Source of the DNA: DASYUM01 sp036001225
GTDB taxonomy: Bacteria > Methylomirabilota > Methylomirabilia > Rokubacteriales > DASRDR01
NCBI GenBank assembly: GCA_036001225.1
Contig: DASYUM010000024.1
Span: 1-20,915 of the forward strand
Direction: 5' to 3'
DNA: 20,915 nt
Within the stretch, counting starts at the first letter, position 1. Each line of letters begins with the position of its first letter. Below the pieces are notes generated by a model. That model had not been told where the DNA came from and made no database searches. It saw only the letters and a list, made by a program, of their open reading frames with translations. Of the stretch, positions 1 to 6,094 are shown in pieces. The translations under genes and the position numbers were made by a program.

Positions 1-143
1 TCTGGCGGTACTGCTCGCCGGCCTCAGGCAGGAGGTCGTCGCGCGTCGCGCGACCGCGGGCCCAACCCTCCGTGCCAAGATGGACGCCCTCGGGGAATGT
101 CGTGCGACCTATCGGCCCTCAGGGTCGCAGCAACCTTTTCCAC
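1..143 (-). pseudogene. 5' part of an unrecognised gene running off the left edge, with an apparent 1-base frameshift
   Basis: A GTG at 143 follows a good ribosome binding site (GGAGG, minus strand, 157-153). The frame begins VEKVAATLRADRSHDIP and then becomes low-quality and stops near position 24. If one C is skipped in the four-C run (minus strand, 95-92), the reading continues as EGVHLGTEGWARGRATR and on through DDLLPEAGEQYRQ to the window edge without a stop. That second stretch has protein-like composition, but its frame has no usual start codon after the stop at 121-119. Both pieces join naturally at the homopolymer, so I read them as one gene with an indel, either real or a sequencing error. 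I do not recognise the family. It would lie just downstream of the HEAT-HNH gene on the same strand. Confidence 0.35.
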
Positions 144-246
144 TTTCAGTCCCCTCCTTCTTGGGGAACGACATGGTGCCAGACCGCTGACTCATATGTC
201 CGACCGGTCCGAGCTTTGGCTCCGCCGGCTTTCGTGTGGGTAGAGA

Positions 247-1755
247 TCAGGGCGAGCGGCCGGCAGGCCCGGGCACAGCCGGCTGCGCCGCGGGGTGCAG
301 GACCCCGATCGCCCAGACGAGGTCGAGGCGTTCCCCGAGCCAGCTCGGGCAACCGGTCCGCGCGTCGATCGCGACGCCGCGCGCCTGATGGGCGGCCACC
401 AAGGCCTGCGTCGGGTCGAGAGGCACCGCCGGAGGCGGCGGGACATCGGGAATCGGCCGGCCGGTCGGCGTGTTGAAGCAGAGCGTGCCGTCGGCGTCGC
501 GCGTGACTTCGTAGCCCTCCTCGTGGACGGCCCGGTGGTGGCGCCGGCAGAGCAGCGCGAGGTGGTCCAGCCGGGTCGGGCCACCGTTCGCCCAGTGGTG
601 AATGTGATGCCCCTGGGCGTGGCGCACCCCGCAGCCCGGGAAGCGGCAGCCGCGATCCCGTGCCTGAAGCGCACACCGGAGCGCCGGCGGGATCGTCCGC
701 GTCCGCCGCCCCACGTCGAGCACCTGCCCGTCCCCCGCGTGGCGCATCACCACGCGGGTCGCGTCACAGGCCAGGCGGCGGGACGTTTCAGCTGAAACGT
801 GCACGCCGTCCTCCAGCGTCGACTGGCCGGGCTGGTCGGGATCAGCCAGCACGGCGGCGTCCACGTGGACGATGACCTGGTACCGTTCGCTCGCGGGGCC
901 GGGATCGAGCCCGTGCTGGAGGGACGTCTCCGCCATCGGACGCTCGACCGGCGCGCCGCACTGCTCGCAGGTCTCGGGCGACTCGCCCGGCTCCGGCGGG
1001 TCCTTGACGATCTCCTCGAGCGGCCGGAGCGGGATCACGACCCGCTCCGCTCGCCGCTCCGTCTGGCGCTGCATCAGCATGGCCATCCAGACCCAGCTCG
1101 GCAGAAAGCTCCCCAGGGTCGGCTGGCGCCGGTAGCGGAGCCGCCAGTCCCGGGTCCACAGAGGCGTCCGACGGCGGCCCCGGTGGAGATCCCTCAGGAC
1201 GTCCTCGAACTCGATCCGCTGCCAGGGCTCACAGGTTCGGTACGCCTCGTGGAGAGCCGGAAGCGCCTCGGGCCGTCCCTGGTCGCCCAGGGCCATGGCG
1301 GCGACGTCGCCCAGTTCCGGGTCGCGGCCGAGGGCCTCGACGAGGGCGTCATAGCCGCGATCGTCCGGGATCCAGCCCAGGCCCGCGTAGGCGCCCAGCC
1401 GGAGCAGCGGATCCGGCGCGCGGGCGGCCTCGAGGAGGGCCGGCACCGCCGGCGGGCCGATCTTGGCCAGGGCCTCGACGGCCGCGAGCGCCAGGGTCTC
1501 GTCGTCGGTCGGGCGCATCCGGCCGATCAGCGGCTCGACGGCCGAGGCGTCCCTGAGCTCGCCGAGCAGGACGAGGAGCCAGAGCCGGTCACGCTCCTGA
1601 TCGTCCCGCCAGCGGGCCAGCGCCCCGAGCAGGGCGGGGACCGCGGACGCCCCCAGGGCCAGCACCCGCTCCATCGCGCGGACCGGCATCCCGACGGGCC
1701 AGGTCACGATCTCCTCGATCAGGCCATCGGGCGACGGCGTGACGGGTGCGGTCAT
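247..1755 (-). CDS. HEAT-repeat / HNH endonuclease chimeric protein (502 aa)
   Basis: Residues about 30-190 are HEAT-like helical repeats (for example SAVEPLIGRM, AVEALAKIGPPAVPALLEA), normally a protein-binding scaffold. A lone CxxC (C263, C266) follows. From about residue 275 the protein switches to the end of a DUF222/13E12-type protein and its HNH nuclease domain: C370, C375, the GHHIHHW motif (382-388) and the late CRRHHRAVH (403-411) are all present, so the metal-binding nuclease core looks intact. DUF222-HNH proteins normally have their own helical N-terminal half, and here HEAT repeats replace it. I chose ATG 1755 because the longer version overlaps the upstream PIN gene. A GTG at 1764 overlapping the TGA of the small upstream ORF is an alternative. 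DNA cleavage is expected from the family; the target and biological role are unknown. Confidence 0.8.
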   Translation of the reverse strand: MTAPVTPSPDGLIEEIVTWPVGMPVRAMERVLALGASAVPALLGALARWRDDQERDRLWLLVLLGELRDASAVEPLIGRMRPTDDETLALAAVEALAKIGPPAVPALLEAARAPDPLLRLGAYAGLGWIPDDRGYDALVEALGRDPELGDVAAMALGDQGRPEALPALHEAYRTCEPWQRIEFEDVLRDLHRGRRRTPLWTRDWRLRYRRQPTLGSFLPSWVWMAMLMQRQTERRAERVVIPLRPLEEIVKDPPEPGESPETCEQCGAPVERPMAETSLQHGLDPGPASERYQVIVHVDAAVLADPDQPGQSTLEDGVHVSAETSRRLACDATRVVMRHAGDGQVLDVGRRTRTIPPALRCALQARDRGCRFPGCGVRHAQGHHIHHWANGGPTRLDHLALLCRRHHRAVHEEGYEVTRDADGTLCFNTPTGRPIPDVPPPPAVPLDPTQALVAAHQARGVAIDARTGCPSWLGERLDLVWAIGVLHPAAQPAVPGPAGRSP

Positions 1756-1760
1756 GATGC

Positions 1761-1835
1761 TCACGTGCTGTGCTCGTGCGTCGTCAGCGCGATTTCCAGT
1801 TCGTCCCAGTCGACCGCCACCCGTCGAGACGCCAT
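1761..1835 (-). pseudogene. Truncated UPF0158-like N-terminal fragment (24 codons)
   Basis: A short reading frame starts at ATG 1835, overlapping the stop of the PIN-toxin gene by one base (TGATG), and ends at TGA 1763-1761. Its product begins MASRRVAVDWDELEIALTT. The VDWDELE start resembles the N-terminus of UPF0158 family proteins, which are usually over 100 residues, so this looks like a leftover of a gene cut short where the HEAT-HNH gene begins. It could instead be a small translated leader that couples translation of the PIN gene to the HEAT-HNH gene, since a GTG start at 1764 would overlap its stop as GTGA. Assignment rests on about 15 residues, so it is tentative. Confidence 0.4.
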
Positions 1836-2248
1836 CACGCCGGCAGAATGGCAAACCGGCCGAGCCGCGAGGGCCGGTACAGCTGGAAATCCCGGCGATC
1901 CAGTGTGAAGATCCGGCGGAGCCGCTCCCGCTCCGCCACGCGCACCAGCGCAGCGGCGGCCAGATCCATCGGCAGGTTCCGGTACTTTTCCATTAGCTCT
2001 CGCATCCGGGGCGCGTCCCTCTGGTCCAGCGGCGCCAGCGCGAGCACCTCTGTTTCCACCATCTCCCAGAGAGCCCGCTGCGCGTCCCACGAGAACGCCA
2101 ACAGGTACATCGCCTCGGTCAACACCGGCCATACTGTCGCCAGCGGGTCGCGAATCGTCTGGAGGGTCTCTCGGCACACCTCGTGGTGCGGATCGCTGCG
2201 GTCGAACAGGGCGATGAGGGGCCCTGCGTCAACCAGCACGGCGTGCAC
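1835..2248 (-). CDS. vapC: PIN-domain ribonuclease toxin, VapC type (137 aa)
   Basis: PIN-domain toxins are metal-dependent RNases, neutralised by the protein encoded just upstream. Visible are the first acidic residue in VLVDAGPLIALFD (D7), the second in the VLTEA motif (E45) and the last in FTLDRRDF (D117). The third is usually the D of the DLADA motif; here the sequence is MDLAAAALVRVAE (94-106), so that D is replaced by A, and D95 is the only nearby acid. Length is normal for the family. Start is GTG 2248, overlapping the end of the antitoxin gene by 20 bases. The stop overlaps the next small frame (TGATG). Toxin identity is secure from architecture and neighbour; activity is less certain because of the substituted acid. 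Confidence 0.85.
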   Translation of the reverse strand: MHAVLVDAGPLIALFDRSDPHHEVCRETLQTIRDPLATVWPVLTEAMYLLAFSWDAQRALWEMVETEVLALAPLDQRDAPRMRELMEKYRNLPMDLAAAALVRVAERERLRRIFTLDRRDFQLYRPSRLGRFAILPA

Positions 2249-2501
2249 GTCGACGTTCCCGCAAGAGCGTCCGAAACTTCTCCCCGGTCCGCTCGGACAA
2301 GCCGGCTCCGCCGCTGTCGGCGCACCCTATCAGGTGCGCGATTGCCTCATAGGGGCCGCTGGCAGCCTTGTCACTGGCTTCTTCTCGTGCGAGCCTCTCG
2401 ATCGCGTCGCGCACCACCTCCGACTTGGTCTGCCCCTTCGCCCTGGCCAGCCGGTTCAGCAGGCGCTCCGTCCGAGCGTCCAGCCTCACGCTCATCGGCA
2501 T
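2229..2501 (-). CDS. vapB: Ribbon-helix-helix antitoxin, VapB type (90 aa)
   Basis: Residues 3-37 (MSVRLDARTERLLNRLARAK, then QTKSEVVRDAIERL) read as a ribbon-helix-helix DNA-binding domain: a basic beta strand followed by two helices. The rest is a variable, charged tail (to RERRRARRAG) of the sort that wraps and blocks the toxin. The gene lies directly upstream of the PIN toxin and overlaps it by 20 bases, the usual antitoxin-first order. In this family the pair is normally autoregulated by the antitoxin binding its own promoter. ATG 2501 is preferred over the ATG two codons later, because a purine-rich GGGGGA sits six bases upstream of it within a duplicated 13-base motif. Confidence 0.85.
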   Translation of the reverse strand: MPMSVRLDARTERLLNRLARAKGQTKSEVVRDAIERLAREEASDKAASGPYEAIAHLIGCADSGGAGLSERTGEKFRTLLRERRRARRAG

Positions 2502-2502
2502 G

Positions 2503-2529
2503 GATCGTCCCCCTGTGATCGTCCCCCTG
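2503..2529 (-). promoter_or_regulatory. 13-base tandem direct repeat in the antitoxin leader (possible operator / duplicated SD)
   Basis: The plus-strand sequence gatcgtccccctg occurs at 2503-2515 and again at 2517-2529, perfect and 14 bases apart. On the minus strand each copy carries GGGGGACGATC, so the Shine-Dalgarno-like purine run is duplicated immediately before the antitoxin start. Further upstream the arms GTGTA (2532-2536) and TACAC (2556-2560) form an inverted pair in an AT-richer stretch likely to hold the promoter. Ribbon-helix-helix antitoxins commonly bind short tandem or inverted repeats here; the operator role is inference. Confidence 0.4.
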
Positions 2530-2566
2530 CGGTGTATCGTATCACATCATTGTACTACACAGCCGC

Positions 2567-4075
2567 TCACGGCCGCTCGAGGCCCAGCTCCGGCCACAGC
2601 CATGCGAAGTCGTAGGCGGGCCGGCCCTCCCGGCGCTGGCGCTCCGCGCGGCTCTCGAAGTCCTTGAGCAGGGCGACGAGCGCCGGACGGGCCATCTCGA
2701 GGCGGGCCGCCTCGCGCGGGGTCCGGTTTCCCAGCGCCGGGAGCGGCGTGTCGGGCCAGGTCCGGTAATGCCGGCCGTAGAACTCGAAGGCGAGCTGCGC
2801 CTCCAGCTCGGGCGGAACCTCGGGCCGCGGCGGCTCCGGCGGGGGCGGCGCGTCCCGGAGCGCCTGGCCGACGTCCTGGTAGCGCGTCGCACGGAACCGG
2901 ACCGCGTCGCCAGCGAGGCCCTCGAGGAGCCGGCGCCCCCGCTCGGCGCGCGGCCGGGAGATGGCCTCGAACACGACACGGTCGCCATCGAGCACGAACG
3001 TCCCGAGGCCGCGGCGAAAGCCGTCCGGGTCCTCCGGCGCCCGCCACGCGTAGCTCCCGTCGCCCTGATCGTCAAGGTCGGGGTGGGTCGCCAGCGCCGC
3101 CCGAAGAGCCTCGCGGTCGCGCACGTCGAAGACAACCTTGGCGAACAGCACGGGGTCGCCCTCCGCCGTCACAAAGACGGGCGGCGGGCGGAGCGCCACG
3201 TAGTCGAGCCACAGGTGGTGGAAGAGGGCACCGGCGCGCTTGATCGCTGTGCCGACGAGGCCGGCCCACTCCATGCGCCGGTCCTGGCGGGCCGAGTACC
3301 GCGCCCAGGTGGTCCATCGCGTCTCGTCTCGGACGAGTCGCACGTCGTGGGCCTGCTCGATCAGACCGCGGAAGTCCGCGTCGAGCGCTGCCCCGGAGTG
3401 GAACCGCGCCAGCGACGAGAGCCGTCCCAGGAGCCGCCGGACCAGCACGTGGAACTCCGGCCGGCGGACGAACGCCTCCTCGTGCTTGAGGCGGGTCTGG
3501 GTCAGGAACCGGACGCGGATGCCCCCTGGCGGACACGGGAGCGCGGCGCAGTCGGCCAGGGTGACCCGGCCGTCGACCGCCCGCACCAGGTTGTCCTCGC
3601 TCCGGTAGGCGGCCTCGGCGGTCCCCCGGATCGGATGCAACGCATCGATGCGCCGGAGCGCCACCGCGCGCCGCCCGCGCCCGATCCGGTCGACCTCCCG
3701 GAACGTGACCACGAAGTACGGGAAGAACTCGCGCGCGCGGCCGACGAGGGTCAGGTCGAAGACGACCTCCCGTCCGGCGGGGTACTCGCGGGCGGCGGCC
3801 GGCGGCGGGGCGATCACGAACGGGCGTGGAACCTCCTCGTGGGTGCGGAGGGCGTCGGCGCCCGGCGGAGGCGCGGTCTCGAAGACGAGGTGGTAGGGGC
3901 ACCTCGCCGGAACGGGACAGGGCTCGCCAGGCCGGGACGGGCAGCAGAGGGTCCGAAACGCGTGGCCGAACGCGCCGCGGAGGGTGGAGCCGAGGTAGGC
4001 GGGAAGGACGAGCGGTTCCAGCGCCTCCACGGTGACCCGGTACCGCGTGAAGCTGAGCGCTGACTGCGGTGTCAT
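2567..4075 (-). CDS. Cas6-like RAMP domain fused to an MbcA/ParS-type C-terminal domain (502 aa)
   Basis: Residues 1 to about 282 resemble Cas6-family pre-crRNA endoribonucleases: YRVTVEALEPLVLPAYLGST followed by LRGAFGHAFR, a cysteine group (C44, C45, C53, C59), FDLTLVGRAREFFPYFV (106-122), VRFLTQTRLKHEEAFV (188-203), and RYSARQDRRMEWAGLVG (259-275). In relatives this last motif leads into a C-terminal glycine-rich loop. Here it instead runs into a different unit (about 295-502) containing WPDTPLPALGNRTPREAA (440-457) and YDFAWLWPELGL (488-499), like the C-terminal domain of SEC-C-associated or MbcA/ParS/Xre-like proteins. There is no frame change at the junction (near nt 3220). No other cas gene or array is nearby; VapBC follows 66 bases downstream. 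RNA binding is plausible, while crRNA processing is doubtful without the loop. Domain calls are from memory of the families. Confidence 0.7.
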   Translation of the reverse strand: MTPQSALSFTRYRVTVEALEPLVLPAYLGSTLRGAFGHAFRTLCCPSRPGEPCPVPARCPYHLVFETAPPPGADALRTHEEVPRPFVIAPPPAAAREYPAGREVVFDLTLVGRAREFFPYFVVTFREVDRIGRGRRAVALRRIDALHPIRGTAEAAYRSEDNLVRAVDGRVTLADCAALPCPPGGIRVRFLTQTRLKHEEAFVRRPEFHVLVRRLLGRLSSLARFHSGAALDADFRGLIEQAHDVRLVRDETRWTTWARYSARQDRRMEWAGLVGTAIKRAGALFHHLWLDYVALRPPPVFVTAEGDPVLFAKVVFDVRDREALRAALATHPDLDDQGDGSYAWRAPEDPDGFRRGLGTFVLDGDRVVFEAISRPRAERGRRLLEGLAGDAVRFRATRYQDVGQALRDAPPPPEPPRPEVPPELEAQLAFEFYGRHYRTWPDTPLPALGNRTPREAARLEMARPALVALLKDFESRAERQRREGRPAYDFAWLWPELGLERP

Positions 4076-4095
4076 CCCGGCGACTGCGTTGCCCG

Positions 4096-4124
4096 ACTAT
4101 ATCCGACCGGGCCTTCCCCGGCAA
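4096..4124 (-). promoter_or_regulatory. Putative sigma-70-type promoter of the Cas6-like fusion gene
   Basis: On the minus strand TTGCCG (4124-4119) is separated by exactly 17 bases from TATAGT (4101-4096), close to the housekeeping consensus and unusual in this GC-rich background. Transcription would start near 4089, giving a leader of about 14 bases before ATG 4075, which has no clear Shine-Dalgarno. This implies the fusion gene is transcribed separately from the ABC genes upstream. Confidence 0.5.
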
Positions 4125-4361
4125 GGCGAAAGCGGGCGTCGAGCGATAGGGTGGTCTGGTCGGAGGTGCGACGATAGGTTAGTCGCCTCCCTCGGCATCC
4201 CCGGTGTATCCGTTTGTATACGGGAGGGGAGCGTGAACGGCGTCGCGGCCGGAGATGACCGGAAGGCGGGTCACCCGCCGATCTCCACCACCTCCTCATC
4301 GATCGACGGCGGGATGGGCTCGTCATGCTTCTTGGCTCTGTAGCACCGCCCGGACGCCGCC
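4125..4361. other. Gap between the ABC block and the Cas6-like gene, with a coding-like remnant
   Basis: No complete gene is visible here. On the minus strand, an open frame that leaves the end of the upstream permease gene reads CYRAKKH then DEPIPPSIDEEVVEIGG and stops at 4273-4271. It has no start codon of its own, and its acidic, proline-containing composition looks like a genuine protein C-terminus, so it may be the tail of a lost gene. The stretch 4205-4225 is AT-richer and contains the inverted arms CCGT/ACGG around ATACAA (minus strand), possibly regulatory. No clear terminator was found after the permease stop. Confidence 0.3.
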
Positions 4362-5177
4362 CTACCGGCGGTCGAGGCGGAAGACCATCTGAGTGGGACG
4401 GACGAACCGGAGGGCGACCAGCAGGATCAGGAGGACGATGGCCATGTAGATGACGGCCATGGCGTCCACCGAGTAGATCGGCCGCATGCCCGCGGCGAAG
4501 ACCGCGTAGTAGAGCGCGACCACCAGCGTCTGGGAGCCGGCCCCCGACAGGAGGAAGGTCAGCTCGAAGTTCGCCACCGTGTTGACGAGGACCAGGAGCC
4601 CGGCCGTCAGGAGCCCGGGGAGCGCGAGCGGCAGGACCACCCGCCGGAACACCTGGAGGCGGCTCGCCCCGTGGACCCGCGCCGCCCACTCGAGGCTGAC
4701 GCTGATCTGCTCGAAGAACGGCAGGAGCACGAACACGGCCAGGGGCAGCATCGGCACCAGGTTCGCCACGATCACGCCGTAGATCGTCCCGCCGATCCGG
4801 TACCGGTAGAGGGTCGTGGCCAGCGGGATGCCGTACGTCATCTGCGGAATGAGGAGGGGGACGAAGTAGAGCAGGAGTACCCCGCCCTTTCCCCGGAAGT
4901 CGCGGCGCGCCAGCAGGTAGGCCGCCGGGAAGCCGAGGAGCAGGGCCAGGGCCGTGACCGTCCCCGCCACCGTGACCGTCACCGTGAGGACCTGGCGCAG
5001 CTGGAACTCCTCCCAGGAGTACGCGTACCACGCGGTCGTCCAGGTCGGGGGAAACGGCGTGGCGAACCAGCGCCGGGCGAACGAGGAGACGAGGACGTGG
5101 CTGACGAGGCCGAGGAGGTTCAGGACGAATCCCAGCACGAAGAGGAAGACCGCCAGGCGCCAGATCCGCCCGCGCAT
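4362..5177 (-). CDS. ABC importer permease, PotC-like (271 aa)
   Basis: Inner-membrane channel subunit of a binding-protein-dependent importer. The sequence has about six hydrophobic segments, starting with FLFVLGFVLNLLGLVSHVLV near the N-terminus. It also has the cytoplasmic EAA loop (LEWAARVHGAS, 162-172, then FRRVVLPLALPG) that docks on the ATPase. Size and order fit the second permease of polyamine/iron/thiamine-type systems (PotC class). ATG 5177 overlaps the stop of the preceding permease as ATGA, so the two are translationally coupled, and a 1:1 heterodimer with that permease is expected. It is the last gene of the ABC block. Substrate cannot be told from the sequence. Confidence 0.88.
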   Translation of the reverse strand: MRGRIWRLAVFLFVLGFVLNLLGLVSHVLVSSFARRWFATPFPPTWTTAWYAYSWEEFQLRQVLTVTVTVAGTVTALALLLGFPAAYLLARRDFRGKGGVLLLYFVPLLIPQMTYGIPLATTLYRYRIGGTIYGVIVANLVPMLPLAVFVLLPFFEQISVSLEWAARVHGASRLQVFRRVVLPLALPGLLTAGLLVLVNTVANFELTFLLSGAGSQTLVVALYYAVFAAGMRPIYSVDAMAVIYMAIVLLILLVALRFVRPTQMVFRLDRR

Positions 5178-6094
5178 CAGCGCTTCCCGGCTCCGAGCGT
5201 GGCCACCCCGGTCGCCCGGAGGCGGCCCCGGAGCAGGAGGACGACGGCGAGCCCGACGAGCTGGCAGGCGCCCATGATCACGGCGACGGCGGAGGCCATC
5301 GACATGTCGTAGTGCTCGAACGCCTGCTGGTAGGCGGCGATGGCGATCGTCCGGGTGGCGCCGGCCGGCTGGCCGACCAGGACGGCCGACGGGAAGACGC
5401 CGAAGTTCATGACGAAGACGAGGGCGAAGGCGATCGCCGCGCCGGGGGCGATGAGGGGCCACATGACGCGCCGGAACACGGCCCACGGCCCGGCGCCGAG
5501 AATGCGGGCGGCGTGCTCCAGGGCGGGATCGATCCCCGAGATGTACCCCAGCAGCATGAGGAAGCAAAACGGGAAGTGCTGGACGAACAGGGCGATCATC
5601 ACCCCGGTGTAGTTGTGGGTCAGCCGCAGGGGATCGCCGAGCCCGGCCGCCACCAGGAGCTGGTTGGGCCAGCCCTTGGGCCCGTAGAAGCCGTTGATCC
5701 CCTCGGCGACCAGGACCGTTCCCAGCGCGATCGGCAGGATGAGGACGGTCGTGATCGTCCGCTCGAGCCAGATCCCCCGGCGCATCGCGTAGGCCACCAC
5801 CAGGGCGAGTCCGACGGTCAGGAGCGTGTTGGGGACGGCGATCGAAGCGGTCACCCAGATCGTCCGCGCCTGCCAGGGGTCGGTGAGGAATGCGAGGTAG
5901 TTGGCCAGCGACAGGCCGCCGCCCGCCCCCGGGCCGGGTCGCAGCGACAGCACGACGCCGTAGGCGAAGGGATAGACGAACATGACCAGCAGGTAGACCA
6001 CCGAGGGGACGAGCAGCACGAGCCCGGGACCCACCCGGGAGCGGTCGAGCCGCGCGCGGGCGGCCGGCCCGGCGATCGCGGCCGGCGTGCTCAC
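5177..6094 (-). CDS. ABC importer permease, PotB-like (305 aa)
   Basis: First permease of the pair. A charged N-terminus of about 22 residues precedes the first membrane segment (VGPGLVLLVPSVVYLLVMFV, 21-40). The EAA loop is ALEHAARILGAG (191-202) followed by FRRVMWPLIAPG. The size is typical of PotB/CysU-like permeases. Its ATG overlaps the ATPase stop by four bases, and its stop overlaps the next permease start, making a tight ATPase-permease-permease unit. Substrate unknown; the class transports polyamines, ferric iron, thiamine, sulfate and similar small solutes. Confidence 0.88.
   Translation of the reverse strand: MSTPAAIAGPAARARLDRSRVGPGLVLLVPSVVYLLVMFVYPFAYGVVLSLRPGPGAGGGLSLANYLAFLTDPWQARTIWVTASIAVPNTLLTVGLALVVAYAMRRGIWLERTITTVLILPIALGTVLVAEGINGFYGPKGWPNQLLVAAGLGDPLRLTHNYTGVMIALFVQHFPFCFLMLLGYISGIDPALEHAARILGAGPWAVFRRVMWPLIAPGAAIAFALVFVMNFGVFPSAVLVGQPAGATRTIAIAAYQQAFEHYDMSMASAVAVIMGACQLVGLAVVLLLRGRLRATGVATLGAGKR

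Noticed and set aside
1756..1854. N-terminal extension of the HEAT-HNH protein back to 1854
   Set aside because: It would overlap the PIN gene, adds a non-conserved basic stretch, and has no ribosome binding site; the conserved part begins after ATG 1755.
2567..4361. A CRISPR array accompanying the Cas6-like gene
   Set aside because: No regularly spaced repeats of 23-40 bases were visible in the gap after the ABC block, around the gene, or elsewhere in the window.
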